Shown one piece after another: positions 38,124 to 46,305 of a DNA stretch of 64,000 nt (positions are counted from its first letter, which is position 1; each line of letters begins with the position of its first letter). The translations under genes and the position numbers were made by a program. Below the pieces are notes generated by a model. That model searched no databases and was not told the origin of the DNA. It saw only the letters and a list, made by a program, of their open reading frames with translations. Source of the stretch: Acetivibrio alkalicellulosi (GTDB lineage Bacteria; Bacillota; Clostridia; Acetivibrionales; Acetivibrionaceae); the NCBI GenBank assembly GCA_008125075.1, contig VLTH01000001.1:277397-341396 (forward strand), in the 5' to 3' direction.

Positions 38124-38925
38124 TCGGATATTTGCAGTATGGGGTAGTCCATCATCTGGTAAGACTGTAACAAGTATTAAGATAGCATTAGAATTATCTT
38201 TTATAAAAAAGAATGTTATTGTTGTATTGTGTGATACAGTATCTCCTGATTTGATAGCAGTGTTGCCTAATTGTAATACTTATGATAAATCACTTGGAAG
38301 TGTGCTTTCAGAAGCACTAAATACTCAAGAACAAATACTTCAAAAAAGTGTTGTTTTAAAGCATAACCCTAATATAAGTGTTTTAGGGTACTTACATGGT
38401 GAAAATGTATTTACTTACCCACAATATTCTAAGGAAAGGGCTGTTGACTTTTTAATATTGCTAAGTCATCTTGCAGACTATGTTATTGTAGATTGTTCAA
38501 GTGTTTTTACATCAGATATTTTATCTACAGTTGCTCTTGAAATGGCAGATCAGGTATTAAGACTTGGACGGGCAAATCTAAAGTCAATATCATATTTTGA
38601 ATCATATTTACCTGTACTTGCAGATAGAAGATTTAACACTAATAAGCACATAAAAATACTATCAAATGTAAAAAACAATGAAGCACACGAGAAAGTAAAA
38701 GAAGTATTTGGTGGTGTTAGTAGTATTATACCTTATACAGAAGAAATAGAAGAACAATATCTTTCAGGAGAGCTTTTCCATCAGCTAAAATCTAAAGGCA
38801 GTAATCAGTATAAGCAAATAATAAAACTACTGGTAAGTAGCCTAATTGAAAAAGACACAACAAATACTAAAAAGCCGAATATTTTTGAGAGTTTTATTTC
38901 TAGGATGGGAGGTAAAAAGATGTGA
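38113..38925 (+). CDS. CpaE/TadZ-like MinD-family ATPase
   Basis: 270 residues from the ATG at 38113, which follows AGGAGG and is favoured over the upstream in-frame TTG/ATT region. Deviant Walker A WGSPSSGKTVTSIKIALELS is at the very N-terminus, with YVIVDCSSVF as Walker B. It lacks the receiver-like N-terminal domain of classic CpaE. TadZ/CpaE ATPases localise the pilus machine to a site in the cell. It overlaps the cpaF-like gene by 4 nt. Confidence 0.8.
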   Translation: MSDNRIFAVWGSPSSGKTVTSIKIALELSFIKKNVIVVLCDTVSPDLIAVLPNCNTYDKSLGSVLSEALNTQEQILQKSVVLKHNPNISVLGYLHGENVFTYPQYSKERAVDFLILLSHLADYVIVDCSSVFTSDILSTVALEMADQVLRLGRANLKSISYFESYLPVLADRRFNTNKHIKILSNVKNNEAHEKVKEVFGGVSSIIPYTEEIEEQYLSGELFHQLKSKGSNQYKQIIKLLVSSLIEKDTTNTKKPNIFESFISRMGGKKM

Positions 38926-40286
38926 ATAATGCTGCATTATTCTTTTATGCTAATCAAAATATTAAATCTTTTCCTGATGTATTAAGAGAAATACAAGAGT
39001 ACATTTCAAGTAGGTATTCATCATTAATTTCTAATGACCAAGATAAGCAAAGGGAACAGATAGAATCCTATATATCAAAATATCTTATAGATCATTCGTT
39101 AAGTGTAAAAGGTTTATCATTTGAAGAACTTGTAGAGAAAATATATCATGAGATGGTAGGTTTTTCATTTCTAACAAAATATCTATATAGAAATGATGTG
39201 GAAGAGATTAATATAAATCAATGGAGAGATATCAAGATAACTTATACTAATGGAGAAATACTACCAGCTAAAGAAAAATTCAATTCTCCTGAACATTCTG
39301 TTGATGTAATACGAAGACTGCTCCATAAAAGTGGAATGATTCTTGACAATTCTCAACCTATAGTCAGAGGACACCTTTCAAATAAAATTAGAATAACAGT
39401 GTTTGGAAATGGTGTTATAGATAATTCTAAAGGACCTGCTGTATCTATACGTATTGTGAATCCACAGAAATTAGGAAGGGAAGACTTTATTAAACATGGG
39501 ACAGCTACAGGTGAAATTCTTGATTTTTTAAGCACTTGTTTAAGGTATGGCTTAAGTATGTGTGTAACAGGGGCAACTTCATCAGGTAAGACAACTTTAA
39601 TGAGTTGGCTTTTATCTAGTATTCCAAATGATAAAAGAATAGTAACTATAGAAAATGGAACAAGGGAATTTGATCTAGTAAAAGAAGATGAAGAAGGAAA
39701 CATAATTAATAATGTTGTACATACTGTAACAAGATACAGTGAAGACAAAAAACAAAATATAGATCAGGAAAAACTTCTTGAAAATGCATTGACTGCTAAT
39801 CCAGACTATATTTGTGTAGCAGAGATGAAAGGTGAAGAATCATTTTCGGCACAGAAAGCAGCAAGAACTGGTCATGCTGTAATTACTACAACACATGCCA
39901 ATTCATGTGAATCTACATATTATAGGATGGTTACTCTTTGTAAGATGAAATATGATATTAATGACAATACTCTATATTCTCTTGTCACAGAAGCATTTCC
40001 TATTGTTTTGTTTACCAAAAAGCTAGAGGACAATATAAGAAGGATTATGGAAATAACAGAGTGTGAAATTCAAAATGACGGGAAAAGAGTAATTCGTACT
40101 CTTTTCCGTTTCAATATTAAACATAATCAAGTAGTTGATGGTCAGCTAAAAATAATAGGTAGCTTTGAAAAAGTCAATAACATTTCAAAGAGTATGCAAA
40201 AAAGGCTTCTTGAAAATGGAATGCCGCTAAACTTTCTTGATAAACTATTACAGATAGATAGAGTAAAGGAAGGTGAAGACAATTGA
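38922..40286 (+). CDS. cpaF: CpaF/TadA-like (VirB11-family) secretion ATPase
   Basis: 454 residues from a GTG. An N-terminal helical region is followed by the VirB11/TadA ATPase: KITVFGNGVID, SIRIVNPQKL, Walker A TGATSSGKTTLM (near residue 220), ENGTREFDL Asp box, and Walker B/His box VCVAEMKGEESFSA with TGHAVITTTHAN. In Tad systems this ATPase drives both pilus extension and retraction. It lies directly upstream of TadB- and TadC-like genes, as in canonical tad operons. Confidence 0.94.
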   Translation: MNNAALFFYANQNIKSFPDVLREIQEYISSRYSSLISNDQDKQREQIESYISKYLIDHSLSVKGLSFEELVEKIYHEMVGFSFLTKYLYRNDVEEININQWRDIKITYTNGEILPAKEKFNSPEHSVDVIRRLLHKSGMILDNSQPIVRGHLSNKIRITVFGNGVIDNSKGPAVSIRIVNPQKLGREDFIKHGTATGEILDFLSTCLRYGLSMCVTGATSSGKTTLMSWLLSSIPNDKRIVTIENGTREFDLVKEDEEGNIINNVVHTVTRYSEDKKQNIDQEKLLENALTANPDYICVAEMKGEESFSAQKAARTGHAVITTTHANSCESTYYRMVTLCKMKYDINDNTLYSLVTEAFPIVLFTKKLEDNIRRIMEITECEIQNDGKRVIRTLFRFNIKHNQVVDGQLKIIGSFEKVNNISKSMQKRLLENGMPLNFLDKLLQIDRVKEGEDN

Positions 40287-41221
40287 CTTTAATGAATTTC
40301 ATAGCATTTTTTGGACTTCTAACTGGATGTTTTATCATTTTCTCTATATCTCCATTAAATATTATAGATTTACTTGGGAATTTGTTTAAAAGCAAAAAGC
40401 CAACAATAAAAGAAAAGATAGAAGAGGCAACAAATAAGAAGAAACAAAAAGGTTTAAGACTTTTAATACAAGAAGCAAAGCAAATTCTCATAGCTACAAA
40501 TAAAAGTAACCAGTTTAATATGCTTTGTATTTTTTCATTCGTCTTTTTTTTATTAGGAGCTATGATAGCAGTATCAATAAATAATTATATTTTAATACCA
40601 GTCTTGGCAGGAGGACTTTCACTAATACCATTTTGGTACGTGAAATTTACAGGAATATTTTACAAAAAACATCTTAATGTAGAACTTGAAACAGCATTAT
40701 CGGTAATTACAACATCATATATGAGAAGTGAAAGCATTATAACTGCTGTTGAAGAAAACATAAATTATATAAATCATTCTGTATCCGAAGTTTTTAGAAG
40801 CTTTTTAACCGAAACAAAGCTGATCAACTCTAATATAAAAATGGCTCTTGAAGTTCTCAAGTTTAAAATAGACAATGATGTGTATAGGGAATGGGTTGAT
40901 GCAGTTATTGCGTGTCAGGAAGATAAAAGCCTTAAAAGTACATTGATACCTATTGTGTCAAAGCTTTCAGACATTCGTATAGTTGGAGCAGAACTTGATT
41001 ATTTACTATATGAACCAATGAAAGAATTTATAACTATGGCGATACTCCTTATTGGAAATGTTCCTCTTATGTATTTTTTAAATAGGTCATGGTATGAAAC
41101 ACTTATGAATACATCGGTAGGGAAAGTGATACTAACTTTATGTACATTAGTTATTTTTATCTCATTGTCGGCTGCTATAAGATTGACAAAACCCATTGAG
41201 TACAGGAAAGTACAAAAGTAA
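40283..41221 (+). CDS. tadB: TadB-like (T2SS F-family) membrane platform protein
   Basis: 312 residues starting at TTG with AAGGTG upstream and overlapping cpaF by 4 nt. A TM helix near the N-terminus, a pair of helices at about 75-120, a cytoplasmic helical T2SSF-like domain (about 135-250), and two C-terminal helices give the TadB topology. TadB and TadC form the inner-membrane platform on which CpaF acts. Confidence 0.82.
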   Translation: MTLMNFIAFFGLLTGCFIIFSISPLNIIDLLGNLFKSKKPTIKEKIEEATNKKKQKGLRLLIQEAKQILIATNKSNQFNMLCIFSFVFFLLGAMIAVSINNYILIPVLAGGLSLIPFWYVKFTGIFYKKHLNVELETALSVITTSYMRSESIITAVEENINYINHSVSEVFRSFLTETKLINSNIKMALEVLKFKIDNDVYREWVDAVIACQEDKSLKSTLIPIVSKLSDIRIVGAELDYLLYEPMKEFITMAILLIGNVPLMYFLNRSWYETLMNTSVGKVILTLCTLVIFISLSAAIRLTKPIEYRKVQK

Positions 41222-41243
41222 GGATTAAAGGTAGGTGAATGAT

Positions 41244-42116
41244 ATGATGGTAATAATGTGTATTTTTGCTTCTTTGTTTTCATTTGGAATTTATATGATT
41301 TTAGCAGAAAAATTTAAAATACCAAAATACAAGACAGCAAAAGCTGTTTTGTATTTAGCAAGAAGAAGAAGTAAAAAAGCAAGTAGCCTGGATGTTTTTA
41401 TTCTAAATATTTCAAACAATATATCAGCATTAATTAGAATTAATGATTACAAAAGAAAAAGCATGGAGTCGGCATTAAGAGCTGCTAAGATAAATCTATC
41501 TCCTGAAACATATGTTGCAAAGGCAATTGTAAAATCAGGTCTTATACTTTTATGTATAATTCCTGCTTTGCTTGTTTTGCCTATATTAAGTCCCGCAATT
41601 TTGTTTTTAGCGATAGTATTTTATTTTAAAGAGATTAATAGGGCACAAGAGGAAATTATGAAACAGCGAGAGGAAATAGAGTATGAGCTTCCGAGATTTA
41701 CATCTACACTTGTTCAGGAACTAAAAGCAAGCAGAGATGTTTTATCAATTCTTGAAACTTATAAGAAAAATGCAGGCTCAGCTATTAAAAGAGAACTTGA
41801 AATAACAGTTGCAGACATGAAGTCAGGTAACTTTGAGGGAGCTTTAACAAGACTTGAAACAAGAATAGGAAGTCCAGCTTTATCTGATGTTGTAAGAGGT
41901 TTAATAAGTATACTGCGTGGTGATGATGGAATAGTATATTTTCAAATGCTTTCACATGATTTAAAGCAGTTGGAACTTCAAAAGCTTAAAGCTAAAGCTG
42001 CAAAACAACCTGCAAAGTTAAGAAAGTATTCTCTTGCTATGCTTTTATGCTTTATATTGGTATATCTTGGAGTTATGGCAGTAGAGATAGTAAAAACTTT
42101 AGGTAATTTGTTTTAG
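41244..42116 (+). CDS. tadC: TadC-like (T2SS F-family) membrane platform protein
   Basis: 290 residues from the ATG at 41244, with GGTAGGTG at a good distance; a GTG at 41235 is possible. An N-terminal TM helix, a central helical pair (LILLCIIPALLVLPILSPAI), and a T2SSF domain (EEIEYELPRFTSTLVQELKA) precede a C-terminal TM helix. It follows tadB by 22 bp and completes the platform. Confidence 0.85.
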   Translation: MMVIMCIFASLFSFGIYMILAEKFKIPKYKTAKAVLYLARRRSKKASSLDVFILNISNNISALIRINDYKRKSMESALRAAKINLSPETYVAKAIVKSGLILLCIIPALLVLPILSPAILFLAIVFYFKEINRAQEEIMKQREEIEYELPRFTSTLVQELKASRDVLSILETYKKNAGSAIKRELEITVADMKSGNFEGALTRLETRIGSPALSDVVRGLISILRGDDGIVYFQMLSHDLKQLELQKLKAKAAKQPAKLRKYSLAMLLCFILVYLGVMAVEIVKTLGNLF

Positions 42117-42128
42117 GGAGGCGATAAT

Positions 42129-42536
42129 TTGAATAACATTGTTAAATCTAAAAGAGGAGAGGGATATATTGATACAGTTGTTATTGTATTGTCTGCAATG
42201 CTTGTAATTGCACTAGCTGTAAAAGTTTTGCCTGTGTTTATAGCGAAAAATCAACTTAATACATATGCTAATGAAGTTTTAAGAACCGCTGAGATTTCTG
42301 GAAGAATAGGAAATGAAGTAAACAATAAATCCATTGATTTATATAAACAAACTGGAATAGAACCAACTATTTTATGGCAGGCACAATACATAACAGGAAC
42401 AAATAAAGTGCAGCTAAACAATGAAATGACTGTAACAGTAGAATATAGAATGGATATAGGTTTTTTCAGTTTTGGGTCGTTTCCTATTAAGATTTCTTCA
42501 AAGGCAACAGGAAGAAGTGAGGTGTATTGGAAATGA
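42129..42536 (+). CDS. TadE-like/DUF4320-type pseudopilin
   Basis: 135 residues from a TTG with AGGGAGG upstream. A short leader ends KSKRGEGYIDT, then a hydrophobic helix (VVIVLSAMLVIALAVKVLPVF) and a soluble beta-rich domain. The layout is that of TadE-like minor pseudopilins with a prepilin-type leader. The leader motif is close to that of the 76-residue protein at 34.9 kb. It overlaps the next gene by 4 nt. Confidence 0.75.
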   Translation: MNNIVKSKRGEGYIDTVVIVLSAMLVIALAVKVLPVFIAKNQLNTYANEVLRTAEISGRIGNEVNNKSIDLYKQTGIEPTILWQAQYITGTNKVQLNNEMTVTVEYRMDIGFFSFGSFPIKISSKATGRSEVYWK

Positions 42537-43081
42537 AAATGTTTATAAAAAAATTAAAAGAAAGACAGGGCAATGCACTTATACTTGCATGTGCTATTGT
42601 AATTTCACTTATACTTATTTTAAGTGTTTTGTGTGAGTATATTAGACTTCAAATGATCGCTAAAGGTGTCCGAGATGCTCTTCAAACTGCGGTTATTTCA
42701 ATAGCAGTGCAAAACTATGATGACTTATATAACGGTCTAAGAGAGGGATATAGTGGAGGATATGTGTTGACATCCTTTAATAGATGGGAAAGTAAAATTG
42801 ATACTGGAGATGTGTATAGTCATCTTGAAAAGTCGCTTGGTTTGAAAAAGGAGAGTAATTGTTATGTGAAATTGTCAGGTAATTTGGTAGAGTATAGAAT
42901 ATCAGGTATTAAAGTGGATTTGATTAATCCACCTATTGCACCAAGGGGAGATAATAATCTACAGCAATTTAAAGCAGAGTCTTATTTGAATTTAGAAGTA
43001 CCTTTATCTTTTGGATGGAGTATGTTGCCACCTATGAAAATTAAACTAAAAGTAGTGGCTGGATATACTCCAAAATTCTAA
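42533..43081 (+). CDS. TadE/TadG-like pseudopilin
   Basis: 182 residues from the ATG at 42533 (GAGGTG eight bases upstream; an upstream TTG has no spacing for it). The leader ends KERQGNALIL, followed by a TM helix (ACAIVISLILILSVLCEYI), then a soluble domain. The Gly-Asn junction before the helix fits a prepilin-type site. It is the last gene of the tad-like block before a 169-bp gap. Confidence 0.68.
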   Translation: MKMFIKKLKERQGNALILACAIVISLILILSVLCEYIRLQMIAKGVRDALQTAVISIAVQNYDDLYNGLREGYSGGYVLTSFNRWESKIDTGDVYSHLEKSLGLKKESNCYVKLSGNLVEYRISGIKVDLINPPIAPRGDNNLQQFKAESYLNLEVPLSFGWSMLPPMKIKLKVVAGYTPKF

Positions 43082-43250
43082 TTTTTACTACACATTAAAA
43101 AATAATTTACAATTTTTAAAGAAATAACTGGACATATGATTGAATTATAGTTATTTTAAAGATAAAGATACATTGATTTTGATTATTTATTCAAAGTGAT
43201 TAAATGTCGAATTTAAAGAAAAAAGACAGAAAAAAGAAGGAGAGGTTAGA

Positions 43251-43805
43251 GTGAATGTTATGGGTAAAAATAGGCGAGATGTTATTCTAGTAGTATTACT
43301 ACTACTAATAGCATTAATAGGTATTGTAGTATTTTTAATATCGTTAAATATAGGGGTAGACAATAATAATATGGATGTTACAATGACTAATACAAAAGCT
43401 CCAAATATAGAAATTACTGATGATATAGAAGAGGACAATATAGAAATTATCTTACAGAAAGAAAAACCTAAAGAAACTGCAAATAATGATGAGGACATTA
43501 GAGTAGTTGAAAAAGAATTGAGTGACTTACAAACACCAGAGAATTTTATTGTAAATGAAAAAGAAAATGAACCTCCTAAAAATTCTCCTAAAACAAACAG
43601 TGATTTATCTGATAAAAGTAATGTTCCATCATATGAGGAAATAGAAATAAATCCACAAGAGAAATTGCCTTTGGCAGGAGAAAGAAATAATAAAGGAGAA
43701 GTTTATTTTCCTGGTTTTGGATGGATAGAAGATGATGGAGAAAATATAACTACAAATGTAGATTCAGAAGGAGATATTAATAATCAAGTAGGTACAATGG
43801 ACTAA
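43251..43805 (+). CDS. Acidic single-pass membrane protein of the transfer region
   Basis: 184 residues from a GTG with AGGAGAGG upstream. One TM helix (about 12-33) is followed by a long Asp/Glu/Asn-rich, probably disordered extracytoplasmic region and a short conserved-looking C-terminal segment (GEVYFPGFGWIEDDG). A similar arrangement, disordered stalk plus VxxPGFGW, is seen in DUF6550-like proteins of Firmicutes conjugation clusters. Function unknown; a wall-spanning stalk is plausible. Confidence 0.62.
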   Translation: MNVMGKNRRDVILVVLLLLIALIGIVVFLISLNIGVDNNNMDVTMTNTKAPNIEITDDIEEDNIEIILQKEKPKETANNDEDIRVVEKELSDLQTPENFIVNEKENEPPKNSPKTNSDLSDKSNVPSYEEIEINPQEKLPLAGERNNKGEVYFPGFGWIEDDGENITTNVDSEGDINNQVGTMD

Positions 43806-43870
43806 AAATAAAGCAAAAAGATTAGAGAGTATGGTTAATAAAGCCTACTCTCTATTTTTATGGAGGTGTT

Positions 43871-45598
43871 TTGATGAAAAATATAATAACTTTTTTACTT
43901 TGCTTATTTTTTGCTATATCAAATATTTCTGCAATTATTTATGCTAATGGAATAGGAAATATAGACGGTGGTGGCGGGAATTTAGGAAGTGGAACAAACA
44001 TGAATTACTGGAGTGCTGGGAATGATGGAGTTAGAGTAACAGTAATAAGGAATGAAGATAGAGCATCTGTTACTAAACCTATTGATTTTTCAAATAAGAA
44101 TCAACCATCTATGATATCTTATTTTGAAAAGAAATCAAAGATTCAATACTTAAAAAACCCAGTATTGGTACCAAAAATAAATGGGTATGTTTGTTATAAA
44201 CCATCAAAGCCATTACCACGTATAATAGCATCTAATAATTATTCAATAAACATAGATGATACTAAAAAATACTTTTGCTCAGAATATGCAGTAAGACTAA
44301 TAGCTGATATTACTGGTATGAGTTACGAAACTCTAACGAGTGGTGATTATAAGATGCTTCTTGAGCCTATAGCATATCTGACTTTTCAAGGTATAAATAT
44401 GGTAATGACAGCACATGAAGCAGCTTTATATGATGAAAAGCTAGGAGGTGGATTAAGAAGTAAGATGGTTAGTTTATCACATAAAAACTTACCGCTTGCT
44501 TTATTTTTAGAAACTCCTGATTTAGGCTTTAGAGCATGGGAAGGAAAATCCAATCAAAATGTGAGCAATTATCAGATAAAAGAGTTTTTAGGATTGGGAA
44601 TAGTCAGGTTTAGTGAAGCAGATGATATGAAAAACATTTCTGAGGATGTATTTGAGTATCGATGTAATACAGACGTTATTACTGCAATTAGAGTTAGAAC
44701 ACAAAATAGACGGACACCTGATAATCCTGCATCGGTAACCTTTAAGGTTAATGGGAGAAGTTATGTAGTGAATGAAATATATATTCCTGAAGAAGAATCC
44801 CAGTTAATATGGTTTAAATGGAAAACACCAACCACTCCACAAACCTTAAATATTTATATAAGTGCAAATGGTGTAACTGTTGATAAAAATCAAATTACAG
44901 CTAAAATAGTTGATTTTAAAGATAAAGAACCACCAAATCCAACTGCAAAAGATAGGAATAATGGTTTTGTTATTCCAAGATTACCTAATAAAGTGCATAA
45001 AAACACTGTTACATGGAGGAAGTGGACGTGTTACTGGAAGTCAAGATGGATATGGAAATCCAATTGGAAGTGGAACAGTCAAGGTAACGATGGATATTGG
45101 ATAGATGAAGGCAAGTGGGTAGATGAAGGTGATTGGGAATATAAATGGATAAGCTATTATGCTAGATTGTCTGCAACTATGAAAATGAAACCAGATAGTA
45201 GAGTACCAATAATAACAAAAAATACAATGAGATCAGGATATGGAATAAATATAGATGTATCGACAAGTCTTGATTCAAATGCTCCAAGATCAGATATTAC
45301 TGGAGTACAAAATGTATTATCTTGGTATCCAGAGTTTGAATATAAAAATTACATAAGAGTGTTAGAACAGATAACAAGCGGTTATTTATCAACTTTTCAA
45401 CTAAAGGAAAACAAGTATTCAACTTATGGCGATAGAGTTCACTTTACACCTGTTTGGTTTCCAGATGGTGAGTATATTGTTTGTGCAGATATTATTGATG
45501 CATGGACTCCAGCAGGGATGTTATCCCTTTACTTATTTGCTGATCTAAATATTGATGGGAGTTTGTATGATGATTGGTACATTGGTCCACAAAAATGA
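43871..45598 (+). CDS. Exported Trp-rich protein of the transfer region, unknown function
   Basis: 575 residues with a clear signal peptide (IITFLLCLFFAISNISAIIYA). There is a Gly-rich stretch, a mid-domain, a beta-sandwich-like region (about 260-340), and an unusual Trp-rich stretch near residues 377-430 (WRKWTCYWKSRWIWKSNWKW), then a beta-rich C-terminal domain. No TM anchor. It follows a 50-bp gap with a weak hairpin. In its position between pilus genes and virB4 it may be an exported part of the mating apparatus. No family is recognised. Confidence 0.62.
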   Translation: MMKNIITFLLCLFFAISNISAIIYANGIGNIDGGGGNLGSGTNMNYWSAGNDGVRVTVIRNEDRASVTKPIDFSNKNQPSMISYFEKKSKIQYLKNPVLVPKINGYVCYKPSKPLPRIIASNNYSINIDDTKKYFCSEYAVRLIADITGMSYETLTSGDYKMLLEPIAYLTFQGINMVMTAHEAALYDEKLGGGLRSKMVSLSHKNLPLALFLETPDLGFRAWEGKSNQNVSNYQIKEFLGLGIVRFSEADDMKNISEDVFEYRCNTDVITAIRVRTQNRRTPDNPASVTFKVNGRSYVVNEIYIPEEESQLIWFKWKTPTTPQTLNIYISANGVTVDKNQITAKIVDFKDKEPPNPTAKDRNNGFVIPRLPNKVHKNTVTWRKWTCYWKSRWIWKSNWKWNSQGNDGYWIDEGKWVDEGDWEYKWISYYARLSATMKMKPDSRVPIITKNTMRSGYGINIDVSTSLDSNAPRSDITGVQNVLSWYPEFEYKNYIRVLEQITSGYLSTFQLKENKYSTYGDRVHFTPVWFPDGEYIVCADIIDAWTPAGMLSLYLFADLNIDGSLYDDWYIGPQK

Positions 45599-45621
45599 AT
45601 AGAAAAGGAGATGAATAAGAA

Positions 45622-46296
45622 ATGAATCCAGTTATTATTTTTATTTTATTACTTTGTTTATTTGCAGGAGCAGCTTTATTTTATATAAAAAAGAGAGAAA
45701 TGAAAAATAGAAATCATAAAGATACAGACCAAATTTCTGTTAACAAATTTATAAATGTTATTGATATTAAAGACCGTTTTCTCTATACGAGTGACGGTCA
45801 CATTATTATGTATATGAAAATAAATCCAATAAGTATTGATTTGTTATCAGAAAGAGAAAAAAAACAGCTTTGTAAAACAATAACAGCAGAGCTATCAAGT
45901 GAAAACAAGCCTTTTAAATTTATTGCAGTTTCAAAACCTGTAGATATTTCACCTCTAATAGCTGAATACTCTGAATTAATATCAATTACTACCGATGCAA
46001 AACAAAAAGACTTACTTCGAAATGAAATGCTTGTAATGAGCAATTATGTTCTATCGGGCGAAGTAGTTGAAAGACAGTTTTATATAATTATATGGGAGAA
46101 ATATGAAGATGGAATAGAGAAGGATATATCAAAAAGATGTTGTGAACTGCTATCAAAGTTTGAAAGTGGAAAACTAAGATGTGAAATATTAAAAGAGCAT
46201 GAAATAGTAAGACTATGTAATCTTATTAATAATCCTGCATATTCAAACATTGAAGATGCAGGATTTGAACGTACAATACCAATATTGATGGATTGA
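45622..46296 (+). CDS. VirB4 N-terminal-domain-like (TraC-like) membrane protein
   Basis: 224 residues. One N-terminal TM helix (VIIFILLLCLFAGAALFYI) is followed by a domain that resembles the N-terminal part of VirB4/TrbE proteins (FINVIDIKDRFLYTSDGHIIMYMKINPISIDLL split as in CagE/TrbE). It lies 9 bp upstream of the VirB4 ATPase, whose own N-terminus is short, so the VirB4 function appears to be split between two polypeptides, one tethered to the membrane. This is inference from the order and pattern. Confidence 0.65.
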   Translation: MNPVIIFILLLCLFAGAALFYIKKREMKNRNHKDTDQISVNKFINVIDIKDRFLYTSDGHIIMYMKINPISIDLLSEREKKQLCKTITAELSSENKPFKFIAVSKPVDISPLIAEYSELISITTDAKQKDLLRNEMLVMSNYVLSGEVVERQFYIIIWEKYEDGIEKDISKRCCELLSKFESGKLRCEILKEHEIVRLCNLINNPAYSNIEDAGFERTIPILMD

Positions 46297-46305
46297 GGAG
46301 GAATA

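Noticed and set aside
39353..39748. 131-codon minus-strand frame opposite cpaF
   Set aside because: It lies opposite the VirB11-type ATPase core and has no independent support.
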